This document shows, piece by piece, positions 1 through 14,204 of a stretch of DNA of 64,000 nt; position 1 is the first letter of the stretch; each line of letters opens with the position of its first letter. The translations under genes were made by a program, and so were the position numbers. The stretch lies in contig OW386289.2 in the NCBI GenBank assembly GCA_936432065.2, positions 168,019,348-168,083,347 on the forward strand. The letters are read 5' to 3'. The notes below the pieces were generated by a model. That model ran no database searches, was not told where the DNA came from, and saw only the letters and a program-made list of their open reading frames with translations. Source of the stretch: Rutpela maculata (Eukaryota; Arthropoda; Insecta; Coleoptera; Cerambycidae).

Positions 1-114
1 TGTTCTCTACACTTTCACTAACTCATTAAAAAAAATTATTTATTTTGCAAGTTTTTGGAGATTTTACTATAAAATTTTCTCTGTCGTATGGGCCAGATTA
101 CAAAATCTGTCACT

Positions 115-582
115 TTATTGTTATTGTTATTGTTATTGTTATTGTTATTGTTATTGTTATTGTTATTGTTATTGTTATTGTTATTGTTATTGTTATTGTT
201 ATTGTTATTGTTATTGTTATTGTTATTGTTATTGTTATTGTTATTGTTATTGTTATTGTTATTGTTATTGTTATTGTTATTGTTATTGTTATTGTTATTG
301 TTATTGTTATTGTTATTGTTATTGTTATTGTTATTGTTATTGTTATTGTTATTGTTATTGTTATTGTTATTGTTATTGTTATTGTTATTGTTATTGTTAT
401 TGTTATTGTTATTGTTATTGTTATTGTTATTGTTATTGTTATTGTTATTGTTATTGTTATTGTTATTGTTATTGTTATTGTTATTGTTATTGTTATTGTT
501 ATTGTTATTGTTATTGTTATTGTTATTGTTATTGTTATTGTTATTGTTATTGTTATTGTTATTGTTATTGTTATTGTTATTG
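115..582. repeat. (TTATTG)78 hexanucleotide microsatellite
   Basis: A perfect hexanucleotide tract of 468 bp, 78 units by direct count. The apparent open frames across it in several phases are an artefact of a period divisible by three. It is followed at once by sequence resembling a plus-strand LINE 3' UTR, so it probably expanded inside or beside a retroelement end. Confidence 0.98.
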
Positions 583-745
583 TTGTTTTTTGTTTTCTTG
601 ACTTGCTGTAAATGTACAAACGTGTACACGTACAAAATGTGGTGAAATAAACGCTATCTATCTGTCTATTTTATTGCTACTTCTTTGTGTAAATACTTTG
701 TAAGTGCACAAACATCAATAAAACATCTATATCTATCTATCTTGT
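583..745 (+). mobile_element. Two LINE 3'-tail modules in tandem
   Basis: Two short modules each end in an AATAAA-like signal followed by TATC/TCTA-type short repeats (about 648-668 and 717-742). This is the usual look of 3' ends of CR1/Jockey-type LINEs. No reverse-transcriptase coding sequence is left next to them, so they would be extreme 5' truncations or solo tails. The family assignment is inference. Confidence 0.5.
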
Positions 746-1396
746 ACTGAGGCCATAAGAAAGTAAATCCAACACATACTTAGTTTCAATTAATAACTTT
801 TTGAGTTATTAAATGAGACCAAAATGCGGTGGAAGTTCCATCCCAATTCAGTCGTTAGTATTAAAATTGACCCACTACATTGACATTAATGGCATCGCTT
901 ATTACAGAAAGGGGTTGAATTTTAGTGGTTTTGAGAACTCCACAGAAAACTTGTTTGCAGCAGTTTGTAGTTTCCTAGCGTTTTCGCCAACCACCAACCA
1001 AGCGAGACCCGCCTCTTAATTCGTTATAATTGAAGTTTAACCGAAATATTATCCTAATAGAAGTTATAATTTGACGTTTATTGTATAGTTCTCGAGTTGC
1101 CACGCAACTTATTAAATCTACATGTATACAAACCAATATTTTATATAACTTGGTATTATGGAAGTAGGAATTATGAAGATAAATAATATTTTCTAATGTT
1201 TTATAACAGTTAATGTACAGGTGTATCTGAAAGCCATGTAGAAGAAGGTATTCTATATTCGAGATAGAAATATATAATAATGAAATTCGATGGTTATACA
1301 AGGTGTTTCAGTTACATTATGACACACTTCGAGTGATGATTCATCTCGTCAAATAAGCAAAGAAACAAGAATAACATTATTCTCTAACATGCTTTT
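746..1396. other. No recognisable gene
   Basis: AT-rich sequence with only short open frames on both strands (about 813-1019 plus and 975-1301 minus) that overlap each other and resemble nothing I know. A GGTGTTTCAG-like motif near 1301 resembles the ends of dispersed insect repeats, but no partner end was found nearby. Confidence 0.5.
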
Positions 1397-2179
1397 CAGA
1401 GCTGGGCAGTATTTTCGATACATGTATTAGAAATACGTATTTTCGATATAATTCGTATTTTGTATTTTGTGTTGAAAATACATTTTTTTCACAAATATGT
1501 CTTTTCAAAATACTCTTCAAAATACAAAATACACACGCAAAAAGTTAGCAATTATACCTAAAATATTGACATTTTTTAAAAAAAACTGCGTAAATTCTAG
1601 ATACTAAGATACTATATAAAATGTTCAACAGTTATATAAAAACTTCAATAAACCTACGAAGAGTCTGTATAAAGTTTATGTTTCAGTTTACGTCTAGTTT
1701 ATACGATACGTTACGTGTTACGTGTAAAAGCACCACTTCACTCATCACAATTTACTTTGTTTCACTCACTCACAAGTTTCATCCCAACAACGACGTCACT
1801 GTGAAATAGGTACAAAGGTAATCGTATCATCTCGTTCCGTCTGTGCTCTCTGCGCCTCACCTACGAATCCAGTAGATTCAACAACTAGTAAACTATTTCT
1901 GGAATTTGTACTATTGTACTACTGGATCCTAAGATACTATATAAAATATTCAACAGGTATATAAAAACTGTCAATTCAACTGTCATCTTTTATTTTTGTG
2001 TCTTCTTGTCTTTGTCAACTGTCAGTGATTACTAATTAGCAAAGAGCTAAGTCTTCAAGTTGTGAACACATTACAAAGAGCATTAGATGTTCTTATTTTT
2101 ATTTTTCAATGGATATTACTATTGGTAATATCCATTATGATAAATGTTCCCAAAAGAAACTGTTTAACTTATGAGAGAG

Positions 2180-2850
2180 AATAGACATATTAGTCCATAT
2201 GAAATTTGCAAAAAAAGTGTAAAACCAAAAGGGGTAGCGACCAAACATGACTACCTCCCCGTTTTCGAGGACGACCAACACCATGGTAATAGTCGCGCGG
2301 TCTCTACCCCCTCGAACTACCCTTAAACGCAAAAAACCACCTCTCTTTTCGTTGTCAGGCATGCGGAGACTTGTTGCATCGATTTTTTGTTAGGAAACTC
2401 TATATGTCCTGTAAAATTCCGCAACCAGTCATCCTCATGACCCACGGGGGTTGAAACCACTCCCTCCCTCAATACCGAAACATGCAAAAAACATCCAAAC
2501 GTGCTGAAAATTGTTTTTCAAGGGCGGGGAACACGATGCTGATATTATTTAGCCTCCTACCCCTAACCAGCTACCCATAAACGCATAAAACCAGCTGTTT
2601 TTCTCATTTTTCGTTTTCAGGCATGCGGGGATTTGTTGGAGAAACTCAATATCTCCTGTAAGAATTTGCAACCAGATATTCTAACGACCTCAGGAGGGTC
2701 GAAGGACGGTTGAAACCGCCCCCTCCCTCAATACCGAAACATGCAAAAAATATTTAAACGTGCTGAAAACGAAAAACGAAAAAAACGGGTAGTTTTATGC
2801 ATTTAGGGGTAGTTGGTTAGAGGTAGGAGTCTAAATAATATGATTATGAA
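2180..2850 (+). repeat. Left arm of internal inverted repeat, itself two tandem units
   Basis: Contains two diverged copies of a roughly 300-bp unit, each with the string of landmarks GGCATGCGG, TCCTGTAA.AATT.GCAACCAG, GGTTGAAACC.C.CCCTCCCTCAATACCG and AAACGTGCTGAAAA. The same landmarks occur in reverse complement at 3230-3770. Arms are diverged and indel-rich. Confidence 0.8.
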
Positions 2851-3229
2851 TATACCCAGATGGAAGAAAGGCTCATTGAAGAGTTTAATGTCCATTTAGA
2901 TTGGCTAGAAAAATAAATTAAAATTTAATAGTAATGTGATATGACGCATGTTTAGAATAAGAATAAAAGTCATGTAGGTACATGATGTGAAAATAAACGT
3001 ATAATAAAAAAGTGGACTATGCACATACACTACTATATATACATGCGCATAGCCCGTCCTATCAAACTCCTTTTAAGCTGCAAAAAAAATTATCTCCCTC
3101 CTCCCCTAGAAAACCTGATCCAATGAGTGCTTCTGATCTCCCCATAAGAAAAACCGATGGTTTTGGGCATATAAGGGTTGTTTTTGTGGACTAAGATAGA
3201 CATTGATGCAATTATCGTGTTCTCCACCT

Positions 3230-3770
3230 TTAAAAACGGGGTATACCTTCTTCTCTTTGAGGGACATTTCAGGATTCAGAGAGGGGGTGGTTTCAACCCT
3301 CTTGGGGTCGTTCGAATAGCTGGATGCAAATTCTTACAGGACATAGTGAACTTCTTAAAAAGAATCCCGATCCAACAAGTATTCGCATGTCTGAATACGA
3401 GAAATGGGAAATGGAGGTGGTTTTATGCATTTGGGGGTAGTTGGTTAGGAGGCTAAATAATATCAGCATTGTGTTCTTCGCCCTTCAAAACGTGTGGAAA
3501 ACAATTTTCAGCACGTTTGAATATTGTTTGCATGTTTCGGTATTGAGGGAGGGGATAGTTTCAACCCCCGTGGGTAGTTAGGATATCTGGTTGCGAAATT
3601 TTACAGGACATATTGAGTTTCCTCAAAATAAACCCGATCTAACAAGTCCTTGCATGCCTGATAACGAAAAATCAAAAAAAGTGGTCTTTTGCGAGGGGGT
3701 AGGGACCGCGTGACTATCACCATCATGTCCTCGAAAACGGGGGGTCGGTACCCCTGCACTTTTGGGGTTT
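3230..3770 (-). repeat. Right arm of internal inverted repeat
   Basis: Reverse-complement counterpart of 2180-2850, again with two unit copies (landmarks CGGTATTGAGGGAGGG, TTACAGGACATA, and TCGAAAACGGGG near the outer edge). An open frame at about 3178-3456 lies inside this arm and is not supported as a gene. Confidence 0.8.
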
Positions 3771-4002
3771 TTGTAACTTTGGCATGGATATATATTTTGT
3801 AAAACTTTCTTATGATATAATTTTATTGTAATAAATCACTTAAAAAATAAATATAATTCTTTTTCAACCTTAACTATGTATTTGTATTTTGAAAATGTAT
3901 TTGCAAAATTCATGTATTTTGTATTTCCGATACAATCAGATCTTTACGTATTTTGTATTTTGCATCGAAAACACATTTTGCCGTGTATTTTGCCCAGCTC
4001 TG

Positions 4003-5750
4003 AATTGCTTTCTAAGCTCTCTACTATTCTTGAAAATATAACATTACATAGGCTTTTTAAATAATTACTTAATGATGATGATTGAAAGTATCGAATTCAA
4101 AATTGGCAGGGAAGTGTTTTCTTTCTTTCTGAAATATAAACGCAAACTCTAAAAAAAATTGTTAATTAACAATAGGCTCATTTTATGAAAAATAGGTGAC
4201 ACATTTTTTTTCCAACTTGTTCCTTTAAGTGTCTAAATAACACCATAATTTTTTAAAATGTTTAAATTAATATTTAATAACACAAAAAATATATTTTTAC
4301 TTATTACGGCCGGGACTTTTTTTATTGTAAATTTCTTCCTCTCTAAGAATATTTCTTTAAAATTTCTTAAATATTAATAGTTTTCGAGTTATGAAAAAAA
4401 CGAAACTCGTTATTTTTTTCAATTTTCATTTGTTTATAACTTTTGCAATTGTTTATGTGCGGGTTTGAAACTTTTGCACATTTTTCTAGAAGTCATTCCG
4501 AATCCAGTGAGCCCTCACTCATATTTTTACAAGCTTTATCAAGCATTAACACGGCTTTGAACTTGTGAACTAATCTACATAAATAACTATCTTCCGATTA
4601 TGCGAAAATGGACCATATTACTTTTTTAACACAAGTTATAAACATTAAAGTTTTTGAAATGGGCCGGGGCTAATCCCGAAGGTTCCCTTACCAACCGTTC
4701 CACAGATTGGTAGGTAATCACTTGCTCATTACTTATCCTGCTCAGTATTTACATACTCTCCACGTTGAATCGTTATTCAGGGCTTATCTGGAAGCACTTG
4801 TGCTACACGAGATCCTAGTGAAATGTCCTGATGGCTCCAGTTGCCATTGCCGATGTCCTAATATATACCATCTCTAGATCTTTGCATTATTTAAACATTT
4901 TCTCTAAAACAAATTGCCTTCGATTAGCATTTGTTTTATTCGAAGCATAAGGGGAAATCACTACATTACCGTAATTGCTTTTTACTGTAAAGTGCCGCGC
5001 TAAACCTTTTTTAATCCGGGCTTTTCTCGTTGCTCCAGGGGGTTGGCATCATACATTTTACTTAACATAGTTATAATAATGCTTTAGATATTTCGTCGGT
5101 TTATACAAAATACATAAAGGCTAAACTTATTTTATGATTTCTCCTACAATAATGTTTTTTTTTCCAATTAATAAATAAGATCAAATAAAGGTGTTGAAAT
5201 GTTAAAAACAATCTGAAAATACACAGGTATACAGCTTCTCCCAGGTTTCGTAGAGTCACTTTAGTATATCAAAAATTACTCTTTGAAATTTGGGTGGTTG
5301 GTCACTGCCCTAGTTAGAACTTATTATAATAGTAAAATTTGAGAACCACCATAGGCGTGCATTTATTTGAGCAAATGTAAAGATGGATTTTCCGAAAATT
5401 TATATTAACGGTTTTTTTTTAAGAAAACAATCTAGTTGAATATTCTTAACCAGCACCTTTAGAAACCTTACATGGCAGTAGGTTCAAAGGTGTTTCAGAT
5501 AGGGGACGTCAAAAAATGTTAACTAAAAATACATCTTATCTGTAAAACGGTGCCTCAAATGAAAAAAAGGAATGGTTCATTTTTTATTTAGTATATTGTA
5601 TTATACTAGTTTGATTTGGTTTACAACAAAATACTTATTTATTTAATGATGCAAAAATTATAATACGCGCATACCATTTTTGTAACAAATAATATTCAAT
5701 AAAGACCTAAGTAAACAATGAAAGCAAAAGTTATTACCAGTTCAGGTTAA
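4003..5750. other. No recognisable gene
   Basis: AT-rich, low-coding sequence. A slightly more GC-rich block at about 4660-4870 might be an old repeat fragment, but I could not identify it on either strand. Confidence 0.45.
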
Positions 5751-6026
5751 TTATATAATTCTCTGCGTTTCTATGTAACCACCATCATTCCGAATGCATT
5801 GGTCAATCCTTCTTCTTGTATGTCGTATAATTTTTCTAATCTCAGTCGGAGTGATTTCAGTACATGTCTGTCTAATTCTGGTCATTAACTCCTCTTGGTT
5901 ACGAGGCCTGTTCTTGTAGACCAAATTTTTTAAACGATCCCACAAATAGAAATCAAGTGGTGTGAGATTGAGACCTCGAGGCAACTCCTGCACTGGATTA
6001 AAACCTATATTACCTATCTTTGCCAC
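5751..6026 (-). pseudogene. Tc1/mariner-type transposase, C-terminal fragment
   Basis: A 91-codon open frame on the minus strand. Residues about 23-36 (NLTPLDFYLWDRLK) match the block around the third catalytic Asp of DDE/D mariner-like transposases, usually PDLTPLDFFLW; here the residues before TPLD are changed (GLN for the usual SPD). It is followed by the characteristic tail RPRNQEELMTRIRQTC and RRIDQCIRNDGGYIE. The DNA-binding region and the first two catalytic acidic residues are missing, so this is a truncated fossil; no terminal repeats were found around it. Confidence 0.75.
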
Positions 6027-6126
6027 CGAGTCATTGTTTCTCGAATATGGACAAATATTCTCCCAGACTAAATGAAGATCTATACAGTTTGCCTAAACCA
6101 TGGCAAATTGACATTACAGCAAATGA

Positions 6127-6680
6127 ATGAACTGGTCAACTGGTCAACCCCTTTGCGAACCCCACAACTGCACTTGCAGTGAACCCGTAGACATTTTTGG
6201 TCATCATGTCCTATTATGCCACAAAAGTACAGAGAGGTGGTCTCGTCATGGAATTATTAGCGATATCATCAAGAGAACTCTGGTTTCAGCAGCAATTTCT
6301 TCAAAACTTAAAACACTGCAGAAGCAATGGAAAAAGGACGTATGGAATGTCCCTTGTACCATGAGAAGGGGGAAATGCCGTTATATGGGATGCTATGTGT
6401 CGTGATACACTGGCATCGTCTTATATTACATACACATCCCAGAAACCTGGAGAAGCTGCCCGCATCTAGGAGATACTAATAGCTTTTTTTTACCGTTTTC
6501 TGTTGAAACCTTGAGTCCATGGGGCCATGAGGCTGAAAATGTATCAATTGTATAGGTAAGAAAATTCGCGGTATTTCAAATGAAAAGAAGATCACTTATT
6601 ACCTCCTGATCTAGAGAATCAGTTTGGTGATTCAGAGAGGGAATGCCGCGTTAATCCTGGGCACCATTGGAGAAATTTCT
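6127..6680 (+). pseudogene. Retroelement polyprotein C-terminal region with Cys/His cluster
   Basis: The first 92 codons have a C-x-C and C-x4-H type cluster (EPHNCTCSEPVDIFGHHVLLC, split here only by description) followed by RWSRHGIISDIIKRTL. This arrangement matches a C-terminal segment found in reverse-transcriptase polyproteins of invertebrates, where it precedes a segment with acidic residues resembling a restriction-like endonuclease. After the frame breaks near 6375 the similarity continues in another frame: VIWDAMCRDTLASSYI, then PFSVETLSPWGHEA, then RISLVIQRGNAALILGTIG near 6615-6675. At least two frame changes and an in-frame stop make it a pseudogene. The upstream reverse transcriptase is absent. 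The endonuclease role is known-family inference, not shown here. Confidence 0.65.
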
Positions 6681-6835
6681 TATACACAAAATGATAGGTA
6701 AATTCAACCAAAAAGAGCATATGAAATCACGCCTATCTAGTTTCATAGTTAAATCAATCAGAAAAGAATAGTCATACAACTTTATTTGTTTTCATAAACA
6801 AATAGTAGTTTAAATAATCATATCTTCTTGTAACA

Positions 6836-6951
6836 AATTAAATAGTACAATGACATTTTTTTATGTTCACTAACCATTTTCAATTTGGTCTACAATTAAA
6901 TAGTACAACGACTTTGTTTTTTGTTCACCAACTAATTTTTAGGTTGATCTA
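6836..6951. repeat. 58-bp tandem duplication
   Basis: Two adjacent units, 6836-6893 and 6894-6951, each starting AATTAAATAGTACAA.GAC and ending GGT.TAC or GATCTAC, with several substitutions. Local tandem duplication; no function is suggested. Confidence 0.8.
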
Positions 6952-8816
6952 CACTTTATTGTATGATGGTTTTTTTTGATTAGCCAAAATCTCAGTATTG
7001 AGACATCAGATCACTGAAACCAAAGATTAGAGATCGTTTATAAGATCCATTCAAATATATCGATGGTCCCTGAGAGAATTTGAACATTGCAATCATGTTA
7101 TTAATTTTCTATAAATTCATAAGAGTATAAGATAATGCATGATTGATTATTGTCAGTGATTTGTATGTGGCGTCATCTGGGAATAATTTCTGTAATAGAC
7201 TACGTGGTAAGCAAGCAAATTTTATGGTAATTCTTTTAGAACTTCTAGAAGACGACAATAATATTGGCTTGTCTACCAAGTACATTAATACAGTGAACTA
7301 ATACTGAGTTAGAATTACAATTCGATAATAGTTAAAAATAAAATATACTATTATCTAGTTTAATTTGACAGAATTCAACAAAATAATAGTCAGACGAACA
7401 AAATAATAGTATTATTCATCTATTTTTTAAGTTAATGTTTGTTTTGTTGTACGACAACTTTTTATTAATTAAAATAACAATCACCTCTTGTTTGAAAGTA
7501 CCATCAATATAGTTTGGTTTAACAAAATTAACGATATTGTTAGTTAACCATTTTTTTTTGTTGAATTTACCCATACTATTTCTTTGAGTGTATTTTAAAT
7601 TAAGTAATTTATATCTCTTTGTATCTTCCTTTTGTATTATTCAGTATTTTATTTGTATATGTTTAATATGCCACCTGTTTTCAAGTACAATAATGTAACT
7701 ATTAAGTATTCATTTTAAAATATCTAATATTGCGATATCATTAATGAACTTACGTAACTTATATGCAGACATTTTATGATCAAAAAATATTTGCTAGGAA
7801 TTAAATCGCTCTAACAAAAATCTACATAGCATCGTGTACGGTTTTTTAAGAGATCTCATTTAATGCATTGCAAGGGTAGCCTTTTAAGATTTTAAAGTTC
7901 GCTAGGGGTGAAATGACGAGAACGTGCAAAGGTTTATTCATTAACTTTGGTACTGTAGCTCGATACCGTAATAAAGCACGTAGAGTAAAAATTCGACAAA
8001 TGAATCGTGGACAATACATTTAAGCATATAAAGGAGCTATTATCATATAATTCAAAATATGCATTAATAAAAGTTACAAAAATCTTTTTCAGTAAAATGT
8101 AGACTTCCTTTGAAGAGAAATTAAAACACTAAATCAAAAAAATATGTATTACAGCAATATAAAACGAAGGCTTTCCTTATACGAGGAGTAGCACATACAT
8201 AATGGTGTTTGGGTCAAAGTTCTCCAGACTTGTCTAGCACATGAATATAACTTTGGTCCATTGTTATTAATTTATCGTTCTTGGGAAAATAAGCTATAGG
8301 GTCTTGGGTTAAATCCGTATAGATGAATATCTCTTGTAAACTTTTTTTGATAATTTAATATAGTATTTGGGTAAGTTTGTGACACCCATATTTTATGTAA
8401 ATCTTGCGAATACAATACAATACAGCATTATTCTCGGGTTTATAAATTACAAATTTACATGGGAAAAATACATAACATTTACGTTAATAAAATTTACAAT
8501 ATATTCAAGTGTATATACATACATAATATAAGCATACACATATATACAGTTACATTGTATTTTTACTTAAGATAAAAAGCGGAACCTCACCTAAACCGTA
8601 TGCCCAGTTTGTGTGTGTATCCCCCTTTTAATTGTAAATATAACTTCACCTCAATAAGTTCTGAGCAGTTTTAAGCCAGTCTGTATATTATAATATCTAA
8701 GGTTTCAACTTGTTTTATTCACCATAGAAACCGTCACTAGATTACGTTTAAAATATAGCGAATTCTGCGTTCTGTTAAGTTTCTAAAATTAAAAATGTGT
8801 TAACATACTCATATAT
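6952..8816. other. No recognisable gene
   Basis: Very AT-rich with no open frame of note. A short AATACAATACAATACA tract near 8408-8422 could be the tail of a minus-strand LINE, but no coding part supports this. Confidence 0.5.
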
Positions 8817-11985
<3,169 letters not shown>

Positions 11986-11999
11986 TAATAGAATATAAT

Positions 12000-12800
12000 A
12001 TTCGTCTTAGAAAATCACACACGTTTTAGAAAATCACCACCTAATAGAGTCTACGATTGGTACAAACAACTTGAAGAGACAGGGTGTTTATGTAAAGGCA
12101 AAAGTCCGGGAAGACTTCTCTGTCAGAGGAAATAGTACAACGTGTCCGTTCTGCTTATCAACGAAGTTTACAAAAATCAACCACACGTGCTAGTTTTGAA
12201 CTACAAATTCCACAACAAACTGAGTGGAAAATTTTACGTAAACGACTGAAAATTGCGCCTTACAGATTGCAGTTACTACGGTATCTACGTAAAGGTAACA
12301 AAGTGAAACGTCGAAATTTTTGCTTTGAAATACTGCAACGTAATGAAGAAGAAGTGACGAATCTACTTTTCACCTAAGTGCAAAAGTGAATAAACGCAAC
12401 GTTCGAATATGTGTGACTGAACGCCCCAAAGTGATAGTGGAGCAAGTGAGAGATTCTCCAAAAGTAAATATGTTCTGTGCTCTATCACACACAAAAGTCT
12501 ATGGCCCCTTCTTCTTTGAAGACAATAAAGTAACAGGAGCTACGTATCGCCAAATGTTGATCAATTGGTTGATGCCTCAACTGCATGAGGACCGGGAGAA
12601 CTTCATCTTCCAACAAGATGGAGCACTGCCTTACTGGAACCTCACTGTTAGAAAATATCTAGGCGAAACAGTTCCACAGCGCCAGCGCTGGATTTGTCGT
12701 GCAACGGACAACAGCTCTCTCGAACGGTGGCCACCAAGGAACCCCAATCTTACAAAGTGCAACTTTTTTCTTTTTTCTTTCACAAAGGAAGACCTTGCTC
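12000..12800 (+). pseudogene. Tc1/mariner-type transposase, nearly full-length but decayed
   Basis: Plus strand. The N-terminal helix-turn-helix part is seen as VYDWYKQLEETGCLCKGKSP near 12050-12110 with a shift afterwards. From 12386 an open frame contains RPKVIVEQVRDSPKVNMFCA, VYGPFFFEDNKVTGATY, then FIFQQDGALPYWN (second catalytic Asp, usually QDGAPPH) and a degraded PPRNPNLTKCNFFLF where the third Asp of SPDLTP is replaced by Asn. Frameshifts in the N-terminal half and the changed third catalytic residue indicate inactivity. It lies directly upstream of the truncated LINE end at 11985; no terminal repeats were recognised. Confidence 0.85.
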
Positions 12801-12989
12801 CTGGGCATACTGGACTAATATTAATTTTTAAACATAAGGAAACAACGAGTGAAAATAATTATTAATACGAATTAATATCAGTTAAAATTTTGAAATAAAA
12901 CAAAATATTACATACATACACGTATGCCCAACACACATTTACATATATTTAGCATGAAGGTAAGTCATCTACAGGTTATATGTATTTGT

Positions 12990-14060
12990 CCTATCAATTA
13001 ATTTATGAATTTGTTCTCTGAAGCCATTCTTTTAATTTCTTTTTTAATAGTCCAAGGGAATGTATGCTTCTTAGATTGTCAGGAATTTCCGCAAATACAG
13101 CAGGATAGAGTTTTTAAAGTTTTAGGTATGTATGTTGTTTTAGCTTTGTACCTTGTTTCATACCTGTGGTTAATAGGTGTCAACGCCCCTTTATGTTTGA
13201 GGTGCCTAATGTCAAATAATTTAGTTTCTTTAAAAAGCAAATCTGTCGGGTAATTTTTATTCTTGTCATAGATAATTTTTAATACCCATTTTTGAGGTAA
13301 TTGTCGGCAATTCCTCCCCAGGCTATAATGCCGTATGATAAATGTGTTTGTACTAGGCTATAGTATAGCATGGTTAACTGTTTATGGTCAAAAATCTTTT
13401 TATAAAACTTAAATCTGTTTAACATACTTCTTACTTTTTTAGTTATGTATTCTTCGTGGTAGTTCCATCTTAAATGATTATCACATATTTAATTTTTCCG
13501 TTATCGATATATCGATCACATGTTGGTTTAATGGGATCTGCAAGGAATCAAACTCTGGTAGAGAATCATTATAGCAGCTGAAGGACACGGCAAATGTTTT
13601 TTTTTAAATCGATGGTCAACCATTGAACCATTTAGCTAAATTAGTAAACTCAGTTTCAACTTTTTGTTTGGGTAGCGGCCACACTGAATCTTTATAAAAT
13701 ACAGCAGTATCATCGGCAAAGCTGAGCTAATATCACCCTGTGTATTGATATTAAATAGATATTAAATAACAAGGAACCTAATACGGTTCCTTGTGGAACG
13801 CCGTAGCTTACTACTTTTCCTGGGTTGATTCTATTTGCAATTCGAACACACTGTTTCTTCTCTGATAGTTACCTAGTAGTTTCTGGTAGCTTACTGTGTC
13901 AAACGCTTTAGCCAAATCAACGAAGATACACATGCCCGGGGTACCTTCATCCAAAGATATATATTTTTGCTACTAAGTTTGCCATGGCACCTTCAGTTGA
14001 TTTGGCTTCCCTAAATCCGAATTGTTCTTCAGATAGTTTAACTGAAAGTAATTAAAGATT
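12990..14060 (-). pseudogene. LINE reverse transcriptase fragment
   Basis: Read on the minus strand from the right: LSEEQFGFREAKSTEGAMAN near 14030, then CIFVDLAKAFDTVSYQKLLG near 13910 (first catalytic block), FADDTAVFYKDS near 13710 (second catalytic block), YHEEYITKKVRSMLNRFKFY near 13440, and LVQTHLSYGIIAWGG near 13340 (thumb), ending in a C-terminal tail near 13010. Several frameshifts and stops. The endonuclease part is missing. It ends close to the long-inverted-repeat element at 14205. It differs in motif wording from the LINE at 10277-11985 and is a separate family. Confidence 0.85.
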
Positions 14061-14204
14061 ACCTCAATTAAATTGGTAGAAATTAAAAATAATCGTGTAG
14101 ATCATTTTTTGGTTTGTTTGGACATGTATTGTGACTGGTACAGTTTGTAACTGTTTTTTATGTATTTTAATGATTTCTGTTTATGTTCTATATTTTTTTT
14201 GGTT

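Larger units (their letters stand above)
1397..4002. mobile_element. hAT-like non-autonomous element with internal long inverted repeats
   Basis: The ends are an 11-bp perfect terminal inverted repeat, CAGAGCTGGGC at 1397-1407 and its complement at 3992-4002. The CAG start with TGGGC is typical of hAT transposons. Subterminal regions on both sides are rich in ATACGTATTTTGTATTTTG-type motifs, also hAT-like. The flanks (atgctttt and aattgctt) are similar but are not a clean 8-bp target duplication. The interior holds two inverted arms (2180-2850 and 3230-3770) and no transposase. Non-autonomous status is clear; the superfamily is a motif-based inference. Confidence 0.75.

Noticed and set aside
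36..645. Four long overlapping open frames on both strands
   Set aside because: All arise from the (TTATTG)n repeat (poly-Leu, poly-Asn, Ile-Val, Thr-Ile). Not genes.
3178..3456. 92-codon frame as a gene
   Set aside because: It lies wholly in an inverted-repeat arm of the hAT-like element and has no counterpart open frame in the other arm.
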